Of a stretch of DNA of 64,000 bases, positions 1 to 8,223 are shown piece by piece. How positions within the stretch are numbered: position 1 is the stretch's first letter; each line of letters begins with the position of its first letter. Under the pieces are notes generated by a model. The model saw nothing but the letters and a program-made list of their open reading frames with translations, was not told where the DNA came from and searched no databases. Made by a program: the position numbers and the translations under genes. Source of the stretch: Beijerinckiaceae bacterium (GTDB lineage: Bacteria > Pseudomonadota > Alphaproteobacteria > Rhizobiales > Beijerinckiaceae); NCBI GenBank assembly GCA_947475995.1, contig CANJNI010000025.1, positions 1-64,000 of the forward strand, given 5' to 3'.

Positions 1-458
1 GACGATGCGACCACCTTCTTCACTCCCCGCAGGTCACGAGCCGCCCACAGGGCTGTTAGATTGGCGACGCTGGATCCAGGAGTCATGTGGCCGCCGTTCA
101 TTCCAAAGAACGGTGCCAACCATTCGACGACGCACGCTTCAGCTTCCCGAGCAAACGGAGCGGTCGCGGGATGCAGCAGGTTCTGGTTGAGACGTGCGTT
201 CCAGAGAGCCAAGGCCCAGGTAATCCATGGCGTTGGCGGGTCCATGTGCGCTATCGCATCGCCTGCGTCGAGATATGTGGCACGACCGAGAACATCTGGA
301 GCAAGCCGCTCCAATGCTTCCACCTCGCCGAGTCCGGTATCCGGCAACGACTTCGACAACCCGTAGCGGGGCCACTCCGAGTAGCTCCGACAGTCAAGCA
401 ATTCTACAGCCCTACGAAGGCCTTTTAAATTCAGTTCAAAACTAGGGTCCGACGACAT
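1..458 (-). CDS. PLP-dependent decarboxylase, group II (N-terminal part, cut by window edge)
   Basis: An open frame runs leftwards from ATG at 458 and leaves the window at base 1 without a stop, giving 152 residues. The second half carries the N-terminal signature of group II pyridoxal decarboxylases (aromatic amino acid, glutamate and histidine decarboxylases): HPATAPFAREAE, then WLAPFFGMNGGHMTPGSS, then NLTALWAARD. In the family these residues lead into the cofactor pocket. A GGGAGC ribosome-binding site lies about nine bases before the ATG. The PLP lysine and the substrate-specifying C-terminal half lie outside the window, so the amine or amino-acid substrate cannot be named. Codon use (TTA, AGG, TGT) and base composition are more AT-rich than in the neighbours, which could reflect transfer. 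Confidence 0.82.
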   Translation of the reverse strand, partial: MSSDPSFELNLKGLRRAVELLDCRSYSEWPRYGLSKSLPDTGLGEVEALERLAPDVLGRATYLDAGDAIAHMDPPTPWITWALALWNARLNQNLLHPATAPFAREAEACVVEWLAPFFGMNGGHMTPGSSVANLTALWAARDLRGVKKVVAS

Positions 459-930
459 CCTCGTCTTGCTCCCACAGCAGCGCCTATTTTTCAGCGGCCC
501 ATCTCTAAATCAACTCAACGAACCCGTCACGATGAGCGCGCTGAGTCTGCATCGTGTCACAAGCGGCGTTTGTGGCACGTTACTCAGTAAGCCGACATTG
601 CACTTTGCAGAAGTCTGGACTTTTGCAAGATTTCTAAGACGCTGAATTCGCGAGCAGAAATTCTTGCAAAAGATAATTGCAAAAGTCTCCCCCTTCCCAC
701 AGAATCTCCCCATGACGATTTTCGGCTATGGGCGCGTAAGCACAGACGGGCAAGCCTTGACGCCAGCCGGAAGCCCGGTGACCCGAAGGACCGAAAAGCA
801 ATTCAAACCAGCGCCTGCAAGGCGCAAGCACTGAACGAGGCCGCTTTTGGCGCCGGCGCCTGCCGCCCCGATCATGGTCGATCAACCGGGTGTGTTTTCG
901 CGGCGGGGCGCAATCGCGTAAGCTGCCGCC
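459..930. other. Intergenic gap between divergent genes, repeat-bearing
   Basis: No convincing gene is seen in these 472 bases, which separate the leftward decarboxylase from rightward msrQ and must hold both promoters. The left part is AT-richer than the window average. It contains the inverted repeat cluster at 618-687 and a weaker pair, CACGATG near 527 against CATCGTG near 551. From about 690 the composition returns to the high-GC norm. Confidence 0.6.
618..687. repeat. Cluster of TTGCAAAAG repeats forming an imperfect hairpin
   Basis: GACTTTTGCAA at 618-628 is matched in inverse orientation by TTGCAAAAG at 664-672 and by a perfect TTGCAAAAGTC at 677-687. The arms 620-635 and 656-672 pair over 16 bases with one bulge, around a 20-base loop that contains GAATTC. 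A degenerate copy, CTTTGCAGAAGTC, begins near 603. The cluster could be an operator, a transcript-end hairpin or a decayed repeat element; the sequence does not decide. Confidence 0.55.
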
Positions 931-1809
931 ATGTCTGTCGCTACCTTCCTCAGCAACGCACCCTGGACTGATCGCGCCGGCCGCGTCTCGTGGCTCAAGC
1001 TCGCGTGTTTTCTCGCCTGCATCGCGCCCGCAATCTGGATGGCGTGGCTCTGGTACGGCGGTTATCCGCACCCCAATCCGATCCGGGGACTCATTCGCGA
1101 CACCGGCGACTGGGCGATGCGCTTTCTGGCGGCTTCGCTGGCGGTGACGCCGCTGCGTTACCTGACGCGCTGGAACAGACTGATTCTGGTGCGCCGCATG
1201 CTGGGCCTCACCGGGCTTTTCTACACGCTGGCGCATCTGGCGATCTATATCGTCGACCGGCAGTTCAACCTGCCCTACATGTTGCTGGAAATATTCTGGC
1301 GCATCTACATCAGCGCCGGATGGGCTGCGACGATCATCTTCATCCTGATGGGCGTCACCTCGAACGACTGGGGCATCCGTCGTTGGGGCGCAATCGAATG
1401 GAACAGGCTGCACGCATGGGCCTATCCGGCCGCGCTCCTGAGCCTGCTGCACATGTTCATTCTCATCCGCTTCGACGCCTTCGAGGCGGTGCTGATTCTC
1501 GGCCTCGTCTGCTTCGCCATCGGCTTTCGGCTGATGCGCGGACGCGGCGTTCAGAACCACCCGTTGAAACTGTTGATGCTCGGCGCAGGCCTCGCGCTGG
1601 CCGTCGCGCTGTTCGAAGCCTTCTTCTACAAATGGGCGACGCGCGCGCCGCTCGATGTCGTGCTGAAAGCCAATTTCGACTTTTCCTATCAGGTGCGTCC
1701 CGCTTGGTATCTGCTGGCCGCTAGCGTCGTGTTCGCAGCCGCTGCCTATGCGCGGGACAGACTGAATTTCGCAAAGTCCTCGCGCCGCGTTGCGCGCTCG
1801 CCCGCCTGA
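931..1809 (+). CDS. msrQ: Heme-binding membrane subunit MsrQ (YedZ)
   Basis: MsrQ is the inner-membrane b-type heme protein that passes quinol electrons to the periplasmic molybdenum enzyme MsrP, which repairs oxidised methionines in envelope proteins. The 292-residue product has about seven hydrophobic segments. Histidines suited to heme ligation sit in TLAHLAIYI, NRLHAWAYP and SLLHMFIL, the ferric-reductase-like pattern of the family. The length is larger than that of E. coli MsrQ, with an extended N-terminus and a basic tail. The partner msrP is not next to it here, so it must lie elsewhere or beyond the left edge. The stop codon abuts the last base of the convergent tsaC. Confidence 0.88.
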   Translation: MSVATFLSNAPWTDRAGRVSWLKLACFLACIAPAIWMAWLWYGGYPHPNPIRGLIRDTGDWAMRFLAASLAVTPLRYLTRWNRLILVRRMLGLTGLFYTLAHLAIYIVDRQFNLPYMLLEIFWRIYISAGWAATIIFILMGVTSNDWGIRRWGAIEWNRLHAWAYPAALLSLLHMFILIRFDAFEAVLILGLVCFAIGFRLMRGRGVQNHPLKLLMLGAGLALAVALFEAFFYKWATRAPLDVVLKANFDFSYQVRPAWYLLAASVVFAAAAYARDRLNFAKSSRRVARSPA

Positions 1810-2781
1810 TCAGCCGCGCGGCGCGGCGGCGCGCTTCAGCCGGTCGTTGATCGCCTCGCCCAGACCATGCTGTGGAACGGTCGCAACCGCGATGCAGCTC
1901 GCGCCCGTCTCGTCCAGCGCCCGCAGATGCGCAAAGAGATTTGCGGCGGCTTCCGTCAGGTCGCCCGTCGCGGAGAGGTTGCGGCGCGGGGCTGCGTCCG
2001 CGCCCGGCATGGGCGCTCCGAAATCCAGAATGGCTTCGCCGGGCTGCGCCTGCCGCGCGTCGAGCCGCACGCGGGCGCGCGGCGCATAGTGCGAAGCCAT
2101 CATGCCCGGAGCCAGCAAGGTGTCGCCGGAAGCCTCCCGGTGCGGCAGGGCGCGGCCCAGAACGCGCTCGATCTCCTCGCGCGCCACCCCGCCCGGACGC
2201 AGGATGCGCGGCTCGCCATCGAGGCACGACACGATGGTCGACTCGACGCCAACCTTCGTCGCGCCCCCGTCGAGGATCATCCCGACCCGCTCGCCCAGAT
2301 CATCCGCCACATGCCCCGCGACGGTCGGGCTGACCTTGCCGGAGCGATTGGCCGACGGCGCAGCCACCGGCCTGCCGAAGGCCCGCAACAAGGCGAGCGC
2401 AACCGGATGATCCGGCACACGCAGGCCCACGCTGTCGAGGCCCGCGCGCGCGAGGCTCGACACCGGGCACCCGGGCGCAGCCGGAACCACGAGCGTCAGC
2501 GGGCCGGGCCAGAACGCTCCGGCCAGCGCCAGCGCATCGTCGTTGAAAATCCCCAGCCGCAACGCCGCCGCAAGGTCGGCCACATGGGCGATCAGCGGAT
2601 TGAAGGACGGCCGCTCCTTGGCGGCGTAGATGCCCGCCACGGCCTCGCCGTTCGTGGCGTCCGCCCCGAGCCCGTAAACCGTCTCCGTCGGGAAGGCGAC
2701 CAGCCGCCCGGCCGCCAGCAGTCCGGCAGCTTCGACCAGGGCGGGCGCATCTGCAGCGCGGATCGGGCGGGACGGCGACAT
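1810..2781 (-). CDS. tsaC: L-threonylcarbamoyladenylate synthase (Sua5 type)
   Basis: The enzyme makes threonylcarbamoyl-AMP from threonine, bicarbonate and ATP, the first step of t6A formation at position 37 of ANN-decoding tRNAs. The 323-residue length indicates the two-domain Sua5 form rather than short TsaC. The N-terminal YrdC domain shows FPTETVYGLGADA near residue 30 and AAKERPSFNPLIAHV near residue 55, the conserved substrate-binding motifs. The extra C-terminal Sua5 domain starts near residue 210. The gene is convergent with msrQ, with no gap between the stops, and divergent from the acyl-CoA dehydrogenase operon. Confidence 0.93.
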   Translation of the reverse strand: MSPSRPIRAADAPALVEAAGLLAAGRLVAFPTETVYGLGADATNGEAVAGIYAAKERPSFNPLIAHVADLAAALRLGIFNDDALALAGAFWPGPLTLVVPAAPGCPVSSLARAGLDSVGLRVPDHPVALALLRAFGRPVAAPSANRSGKVSPTVAGHVADDLGERVGMILDGGATKVGVESTIVSCLDGEPRILRPGGVAREEIERVLGRALPHREASGDTLLAPGMMASHYAPRARVRLDARQAQPGEAILDFGAPMPGADAAPRRNLSATGDLTEAAANLFAHLRALDETGASCIAVATVPQHGLGEAINDRLKRAAAPRG

Positions 2782-2883
2782 GGCCGGGCTGGACCTTTCA
2801 GATAGTTCATATATAAACTAGTTTGCGCATTGACGCCTCGCGGCCGTCGCGCAAACAGTCCGGGAGACCGAGGGAATAAACCG

Positions 2884-4641
2884 ATGAGCTATCGCGCGCC
2901 ACTGTCCGACATGCTTTTCGCCATGCGCCACGTTGGCGGCATGGATCGCGGCATCGCCGAAGGCCTTTATGACGACCTGTCCGACGGCGCGGCCGGGCAG
3001 GTTCTGGGCGAAGCCGCACGCTTTGCGGAAAATGTTCTCGATCCGATCAACCGCGCCGGCGACCTTCTCGGGGCGAAACTTGCGGACGGGCGCGTCACCA
3101 CCCCAGCGGGCTGGATCGAAGCCTACCGCCAATGGGAAGCAGGCGGCTGGACGGGCCTGACCGCCCCCTCGGACGTGGGCGGCATGGACTTGCCGCAACT
3201 CCTCAACGCGGCCTGTCAGGAAGCCTGGATGTCGGCCAACATGGCCTTCATGCTGTGTCCCATGCTGGCGGCGGGCGCGATCGAGGCGCTGGTGGCGCAT
3301 GGCTCGGAGGCCCTGCGCAAGACCTATCTGCCGAAAGTGGTGAGCGGCGAATGGACCACCACCATGAACCTCACCGAACCGCAGGCGGGCTCCGATCTCG
3401 CAGCCCTGCGGACACGCGCCGAACGCGCCGGGGACGGCACATATCGCATCACAGGCCAGAAGATTTTCATCACCTATGGCGAGCACGACATGACGGACAA
3501 CATCGTCCATCTGGTGCTTGCGCGACTGCCCGATGCGCCCGCCGGAACACGCGGGATTTCGCTGTTCCTCGTGCCGAAGTTTCTGGTCAATCCGGACGGC
3601 TCTACCGGTGCGCGAAACGACCTTCGCTGCGCCGGTCTCGAACACAAGATGGGCATTCACGGCTCGCCGACCTGCACGATGGCGTTCGGCGACAATAGCG
3701 GCGCGACGGGCTGGCTGGTGGGCGAGGAAAACCGCGGCCTCGCCTGCATGTTCACGATGATGAACAATGCCCGTCTGGGCGTCGCCATTCAGGGCGTTGC
3801 GCTGGCCGAACGCGCCACCCAGCACGCGCTCGCCTATGCGCATGGCCGCAAGCAGGGCCGGGCAGCCGGTTTCGACGGCATGGCCCCCATCGTGGCGCAT
3901 CCCGATGTGCGGCGCATGCTGATGACCATGAAGAGCATGACGGCCGCCGCGCGCTCCATCGCCTATCTGACAGCCGCTGCGGCGGATTGCGCGCATCGCG
4001 GCCCCGAGGCCCGGCGCGCGCGGCAGAGCGAGCGCGTTGCCCTGCTGACGCCGGTCGCCAAGGCCTTCTGCACCGATATCGGCAATGAAGTGACCTCGCT
4101 CGGCGTCCAGGTGTTCGGCGGCATGGGATTCATCGAGGAGACGGGCGCAGCGCAATTCATGCGCGATGCACGCATCGCGGCGATCTACGAAGGCACCAAC
4201 GGCATTCAGGCCATCGACCTCGTGCAGCGCAAGATCGGCCTCTCCGGCGGCGAAACCGTGCGGGCCGAAATTGCCGACATGCGGACGATCATCGCCGACG
4301 TCGCCGCGCGCAACGCGGACGCCTTCGGCAAGACGGCCGAACGCATGGGAGAGGCCGTCGATGCGCTGGAACGCGCAACAGGCTGGATGCAGAACGCCCT
4401 CGGCTCTGCAACCGACGATGCGCTCGCGGGCGCAACGCCTTACCTGCGCCTCTTTGGAATCGCACGCGGCGGCGCATCCCTGGCCGCCATGGCGCTCGCG
4501 GCCGACGCCGACGCATCGCGCATTTCGCTGGCGCGCTTCTTCGCCGAAAACATCGCCGTGACGGCGGGCGGACTTGAATCCATGGTGACGGGCGGCGCCA
4601 TGTCGCTTGCCAATGTCTCCGACACGCTGGCGGTGGCCTGA
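2884..4641 (+). CDS. Acyl-CoA dehydrogenase, large (about 590-residue) type
   Basis: This FAD enzyme introduces the 2,3-double bond into an acyl-CoA and passes electrons to ETF. The 585 residues match the long subgroup with an extra C-terminal domain, to which DmdC (methylmercaptopropionyl-CoA dehydrogenase) belongs; the opening YRAPLSDMLF is typical of it. LTEPQAGSDL is the FAD/substrate signature, and Glu436 in AIYEGTNGIQ is the likely catalytic base. ATG at 2884 is preferred because GAGGG precedes it; an in-frame TTG at 2830 has no such site. The stop overlaps the next start (TGATG), so the gene leads a three-gene operon. DmdC or fatty-acyl specificity cannot be told from sequence alone. 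Confidence 0.9.
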   Translation: MSYRAPLSDMLFAMRHVGGMDRGIAEGLYDDLSDGAAGQVLGEAARFAENVLDPINRAGDLLGAKLADGRVTTPAGWIEAYRQWEAGGWTGLTAPSDVGGMDLPQLLNAACQEAWMSANMAFMLCPMLAAGAIEALVAHGSEALRKTYLPKVVSGEWTTTMNLTEPQAGSDLAALRTRAERAGDGTYRITGQKIFITYGEHDMTDNIVHLVLARLPDAPAGTRGISLFLVPKFLVNPDGSTGARNDLRCAGLEHKMGIHGSPTCTMAFGDNSGATGWLVGEENRGLACMFTMMNNARLGVAIQGVALAERATQHALAYAHGRKQGRAAGFDGMAPIVAHPDVRRMLMTMKSMTAAARSIAYLTAAAADCAHRGPEARRARQSERVALLTPVAKAFCTDIGNEVTSLGVQVFGGMGFIEETGAAQFMRDARIAAIYEGTNGIQAIDLVQRKIGLSGGETVRAEIADMRTIIADVAARNADAFGKTAERMGEAVDALERATGWMQNALGSATDDALAGATPYLRLFGIARGGASLAAMALAADADASRISLARFFAENIAVTAGGLESMVTGGAMSLANVSDTLAVA

Positions 4642-5393
4642 TGAGCGATTTCGTCAAGATCGAACGCAACGGCGCGGTGCTGAGCATCACGCTCAACCGG
4701 CCTGACAAGAAGAATGCGCTCACGGGCGCGATGTATGAAACGCTGATCGAAGCCTTCAACGAGGCCGATACGGACAGCGCCATCGGGGCCATTGTGATCG
4801 CCGGCTCGGGCGGCTGCTTCACTGCAGGCAACGACATCGGCGATTTCCTGTCGAACGCCGGGTCCGAGATGGACCAGTTCCCGGCGCTGAAATTCATCAG
4901 GCGTCTCGCCATTCTGGACACGCCCGTCGTGGCCGCCGTGCAGGGCGTCGCGGTCGGCGTCGGCACGACGATGATCTTCCACTGCGACCTCGTTTACGCC
5001 ACGCATTCGGCCATGTTCCGCATGCCGTTCGTGGATCTCGGGCTCGTGCCGGAGGCAGGCTCCTCGTTCTTCGTTCCGCAGCTGTTCGGCCTGCAGAAGG
5101 CCGGAGAACTGCTGCTGGGCGATGCGTTCAACGCAGAGGAAGCGCATCGGCTCGGCGTGGTGAACGCCATCGTGGGCGAGCATGAATTGCAAGGCTTCGC
5201 GATGGAACGCGCGCATCGTCTCGCCGCAAAACCGCGCAATGCGCTGGCCGCCACGCGCCGCCTCATACGCGGCGACCGCGACGCATTGCTGGCGCGGATC
5301 GACGAAGAGGCGCGCCTGTTCGGTCGCCACATGCGCTCTGCCGAAGCACAAAATGCGTTCGCGGCCTTCATGCAAAAAGGGAAAAGCAAATGA
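4641..5393 (+). CDS. Enoyl-CoA hydratase (crotonase family)
   Basis: A 250-residue crotonase-fold protein expected to hydrate the enoyl-CoA made by the preceding dehydrogenase. LNRPDKKNALTGAMYETL is the N-terminal signature, SGGCFTAGNDIGDF supplies the first oxyanion-hole region, and VAAVQGVAVGVGTTM the second. VPEAGSSFFVPQLFG follows, where PEAGSS is the segment carrying a catalytic acid in hydratases. It overlaps the dehydrogenase by one base upstream and the SDR by four bases downstream (ATGA), so translation is probably coupled. An isomerase role within the same superfamily remains possible. Confidence 0.88.
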   Translation: MSDFVKIERNGAVLSITLNRPDKKNALTGAMYETLIEAFNEADTDSAIGAIVIAGSGGCFTAGNDIGDFLSNAGSEMDQFPALKFIRRLAILDTPVVAAVQGVAVGVGTTMIFHCDLVYATHSAMFRMPFVDLGLVPEAGSSFFVPQLFGLQKAGELLLGDAFNAEEAHRLGVVNAIVGEHELQGFAMERAHRLAAKPRNALAATRRLIRGDRDALLARIDEEARLFGRHMRSAEAQNAFAAFMQKGKSK

Positions 5394-6253
5394 GCACGCT
5401 GGCCGGCAAGACCCTTTTCATCACCGGCGCGTCGCGCGGCATCGGCCTCGCGATTGCATTGCGCGCCGCGCGCGACGGGGCGAACATTGCGATCGCGGCC
5501 AAGACTGCCGAACCGAACCCGAAACTGCCCGGCACGATCTACTCGGCCGCAGAAGAGATCGAGAAAGCGGGCGGCATGGCCCTGCCGCTCGTGGTGGACG
5601 TGCGCGATGAAGCGCAGGTGCGCGAGGCGCTCGAAAAGACCGCAGCGCGCTTCGGCGGCGTCGATATTGTGGTGAACAATGCGAGCGCCATTTCGCTGAC
5701 GGATTCGCAGGCGACCGACATGAAGCGCTTCGATCTGATGCAGCAGATCAACGCGCGCGGCACGTTCATGGTGTCGAAATTCGCCGTTCCCTATCTGGCG
5801 AAGGCGGAAAATCCGCACATCCTGATGCTGTCGCCGCCGCTCGACATGCGCGAGAAATGGTTTTCAGCGCACACCGCCTATTCAATGGCCAAATACGGCA
5901 TGAGCCTGGTGGTGCTGGGCCTTGCAGGAGAGTTGCGGCGCAAGGGAATTGCGGTGAACGCGCTCTGGCCGCGGACCACCATCGCGACTTCTGCGGTGAA
6001 GAACCTGCTCGGCGGCGACGCGCTCATGCGCGCCTCGCGCACGCCCGACATCATCGCCGACGCGGCGCACATGATCTTCCGCAAGCCCTCGCGCGAACTG
6101 ACCGGCAAGTTCCTGATCGACGACACGTTCCTGTTCGAGAACGGCGTGCGCGACTTCGACCATTACCGCGTCGACCCGACCGTCTCCCTGGCGATGGATT
6201 TCTTCGTGCCGGAAGATTCCGTTCCGCCCGTCAGTCTCGCGAAGCTGAAATAG
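5390..6253 (+). CDS. SDR-family oxidoreductase, HSDL2-like
   Basis: A 287-residue short-chain dehydrogenase. TGASRGIG at residues 12-19 binds the dinucleotide, NNAS lies near residue 100, and Tyr164-x3-Lys168 (AYSMAKYG) is the catalytic pair; the serine is in LMLSPP. The insert SAAEEIEKAGG after the second strand, and the DMREKWF loop, resemble hydroxysteroid-dehydrogenase-like 2 proteins, often linked to fatty-acid metabolism. As the third gene of the operon it is a plausible 3-hydroxyacyl-CoA or branched-chain hydroxyacyl oxidising step, but the substrate is inferred from context only. Confidence 0.85.
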   Translation: MSTLAGKTLFITGASRGIGLAIALRAARDGANIAIAAKTAEPNPKLPGTIYSAAEEIEKAGGMALPLVVDVRDEAQVREALEKTAARFGGVDIVVNNASAISLTDSQATDMKRFDLMQQINARGTFMVSKFAVPYLAKAENPHILMLSPPLDMREKWFSAHTAYSMAKYGMSLVVLGLAGELRRKGIAVNALWPRTTIATSAVKNLLGGDALMRASRTPDIIADAAHMIFRKPSRELTGKFLIDDTFLFENGVRDFDHYRVDPTVSLAMDFFVPEDSVPPVSLAKLK

Positions 6254-6292
6254 GCGCCGGCGAAAAAGCCGGACGATCTTTCGGAACAGGCG
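6254..6292. repeat. Short palindromic element, copy 1 (degenerate)
   Basis: The segment between the SDR stop and the gdx stop contains CGAAAAAGCCGGACGATCTTT followed by CGGAACAGGC. Read on the minus strand it aligns with the element at 15260-15292: GCCTGTTC, then an A-rich arm, GTCC/GTCGGACGA, and a T-rich arm. It may act as a bidirectional transcript end between the two convergent genes. Confidence 0.5.
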
Positions 6293-6610
6293 TCAGTCGC
6301 TCGCCAGCTTCATCAGCGCAATGCCGCCGACGATCATCCCGAAGGCGATGAGCTTCAACGGCGTCACCGCTTCTCCGAGCATGAAAATTCCGGCCAGAAA
6401 GGCCCCCACAACGCCGATGCCGGTCCAGACCGCATAGGCCGGGCCGACCGGCAATGAGCGCATCGCCAGCCCCAGCAGCACGATGCTCACCAGCATGGCG
6501 ACCAGCGTGACCGCAGTGGGCCACGGACGCGAAAAGCCGTCCGACTGTTTCATCGAAACGGCCCAGACGGACTCGAACAATCCTGCAATGAAGAGATAGA
6601 TCCAGGCCAT
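6293..6610 (-). CDS. gdx: Guanidinium exporter Gdx (SugE), SMR family
   Basis: A 105-residue, four-helix small multidrug resistance protein. The Gdx branch exchanges guanidinium for protons. Glu13 in AGLFESVWAVSMKQS is the membrane-embedded proton and substrate carboxylate, and AYAVWTGIGVVGAF is the Gdx-type third-helix signature, as opposed to EmrE. The start codon follows a GGGAG ribosome-binding site that directly abuts the riboswitch-like double hairpin at 6623-6663. That element supports guanidine as the substrate and guanidine-dependent control. No guanidine-degrading enzyme is seen nearby. Confidence 0.93.
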   Translation of the reverse strand: MAWIYLFIAGLFESVWAVSMKQSDGFSRPWPTAVTLVAMLVSIVLLGLAMRSLPVGPAYAVWTGIGVVGAFLAGIFMLGEAVTPLKLIAFGMIVGGIALMKLASD

Positions 6611-6616
6611 GACCCG

Positions 6617-6664
6617 CTCCCGGCGGGCCGTCCCGCGTCACGTCACAGACGCGGCCGTCCGCGC
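6617..6664 (-). promoter_or_regulatory. Guanidine-II (mini-ykkC) riboswitch upstream of gdx
   Basis: Read on the minus strand, two hairpins with identical ACGG tetraloops lie in tandem: CGCGG-ACGG-CCGCG (6663 to 6650) and GCGGG-ACGG-CCCGC (6636 to 6623), joined by 13 bases. The second ends next to the GGGAG ribosome-binding site of gdx. Paired stem-loops with ACGR loops before a sugE/gdx start are the definition of the guanidine-II class, in which ligand binding brings the two loops together and frees the ribosome-binding site. Confidence 0.88.
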
Positions 6665-6703
6665 GCTTCTGCGATGCCGGAAAGCGCGTCGGGGCGCAAG
6701 CGC

Positions 6704-7273
6704 CTATGTGCCGAAGCGGGGCTTGGCGTAGAAGTCCTGCACGTCCTTGATGGCCTGGATGCGCACCATCAGCAGGCGGTCCGCACGGCGCTGGGCATGT
6801 TCCTCGGCGCTGACCTGACCGTGGTCGACAATGTTCTGGGCGCGCAGCAGGACTTCGCGCAGGCTCGCGCCATGGCGGTGGCAGATCGTCTCCAGGCCTT
6901 CGGGGTCCTGATCGCCCTTGAGGCGGAAGTGGCGGCGGATCGCCACGACAGATCCGGTGGCGCACCGGTCAAGCTCCGCCAGCACGTCGTCGAACTGCTT
7001 CTTGAAGGCCGAGTCGAGCTTCGCATAGGTTTCGAGCGCGCTCTGGCTGCCGGGCAGGATCGATTTCGAGAAATATTCCTGATAGGTCACCGGACGCCAG
7101 GCCTGAATGTCCTCGATGGCCTCCGGCATGGTCGGCAATGCTTCGATCAGCATCACCACTTCGTTGTAGATGTTGAGATAGTCGTTCGCCAGACCCGATG
7201 CCGGGTTGACGAGCGAATAGGCGCGTTCCTCGATGCCTTCGGGCAAGGTATCGGTCGTCATGTCCTGGCTCAT
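6704..7273 (-). CDS. Conserved hypothetical protein, 189 residues
   Basis: I do not recognise a named family. The product is soluble, largely helical in appearance and acidic at the N-terminus, with no signal peptide or membrane segment. Conserved-looking stretches are NDYLNIYNEVVMLIEALPTMPE and GLETICHRHGASLREVLLRAQNIVDH, the latter with spaced histidines. The segment RRHFRLKGDQDPEGLE is basic, then acidic. The coding frame has normal high-GC codon use and an in-frame second ATG at residue 5. It is divergent from yedK, with 124 bases between them. Confidence 0.7.
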   Translation of the reverse strand: MSQDMTTDTLPEGIEERAYSLVNPASGLANDYLNIYNEVVMLIEALPTMPEAIEDIQAWRPVTYQEYFSKSILPGSQSALETYAKLDSAFKKQFDDVLAELDRCATGSVVAIRRHFRLKGDQDPEGLETICHRHGASLREVLLRAQNIVDHGQVSAEEHAQRRADRLLMVRIQAIKDVQDFYAKPRFGT

Positions 7274-7397
7274 GAAATACGCCCGTGCTGACTTGGCGGT
7301 TGTTCCCGCAAGTTAGGGCAGGAATGATAACAAACTCTTGCGCGATCAGGTCGGACTGGTCACCAGTGTAACGAATCTTGACGCACGGAAAGCAACC

Positions 7398-8162
7398 ATG
7401 TGCGGACGCTACGCCATCACACTGCCTCCGGACGCGGTTCGGGCCTTCTTTCGCTATGCGGAGCAGCCCAACTTTCCGCCGCGCTACAATATTGCCCCGA
7501 CCCAGCCCGTTCCGGTCGTCACCATGGAGCGCCTGCCGGACGGCGGACGGGTGCGCCATTTCGTGCTCATGCGCTGGGGCTTCCTGCCCGGTTTCGTGAA
7601 GGACCCGAAGGACTTCCCTCTCGTCATCAACGCCCGCGCCGAGACGCTGGCCGACAAGCCCAGCTTTCGCAACGCCTTCCGCCGCCGCCGCTGTATCTTC
7701 ATCGCGGACGCCTTCTACGAATGGAAGCGAGACCTTTCAGGCAAGGGCAGGAACAAGCAGCCCTCGCAGCCTTTTCTCATCCGCCGCCGCGACGGAAACC
7801 CGATGGCGTTTGCGGGCCTGTGGGAAAGCTGGATGGGCCCCAACGGCGAGGAGATGGACACGGCCTGCGTGGTCACGACCTCGGCCAACGCCACCATGGA
7901 GCCGATCCACGACCGCATGCCCGTCATCCTCGAACCGGAGGATTTCGACACGTGGCTGGAGGGAGATGAATCCGCCACGGAGGCCGCGCACGCGCTGATG
8001 AAACCCGCAGCCGACGACGTGCTCGAATTCTACGCAATTTCAAATGCGGTTAACAAAGTGTCGAACGACAACGAGGCCGTGCAGGAGAAGGTGGACGCGC
8101 AACCTCTCGCCCCGCCTCCGAAAAAAACTGCGCCGGGCGCCGCGCAGGGCAGCCTCTTCTGA
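7398..8162 (+). CDS. yedK: SOS-associated peptidase / abasic-site DNA crosslinking protein YedK (HMCES)
   Basis: YedK/HMCES proteins form a stable thiazolidine crosslink with abasic sites in single-stranded DNA through the amino-terminal cysteine exposed after Met removal. The start at 7398 is fixed by this: MCGRYAIT places Cys at position 2. Other active-site residues are visible: Asn78 in VINARAET, Glu108 in YEWKR and His171 in PIHDRMP. The 254-residue length is typical. The C-terminus ends with a proline- and lysine-rich tail, then QGSLF, unusual but outside the conserved domain. An in-frame extension to 7338 is rejected because it would bury the catalytic cysteine. Confidence 0.94.
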   Translation: MCGRYAITLPPDAVRAFFRYAEQPNFPPRYNIAPTQPVPVVTMERLPDGGRVRHFVLMRWGFLPGFVKDPKDFPLVINARAETLADKPSFRNAFRRRRCIFIADAFYEWKRDLSGKGRNKQPSQPFLIRRRDGNPMAFAGLWESWMGPNGEEMDTACVVTTSANATMEPIHDRMPVILEPEDFDTWLEGDESATEAAHALMKPAADDVLEFYAISNAVNKVSNDNEAVQEKVDAQPLAPPPKKTAPGAAQGSLF

Positions 8163-8223
8163 GGATGGCGCGACGCGCTCGATCCGGCTGCGCTTCAGCA
8201 AGCGCCGCTGCGCGAACTCCGCC

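Noticed and set aside
634-1560. Antisense open frame over msrQ
   Set aside because: Composition typical of reverse-frame shadows; msrQ is unambiguous on the other strand.
7338-7397. N-terminal extension of YedK
   Set aside because: It would bury the catalytic Cys2, which must be the mature N-terminus.
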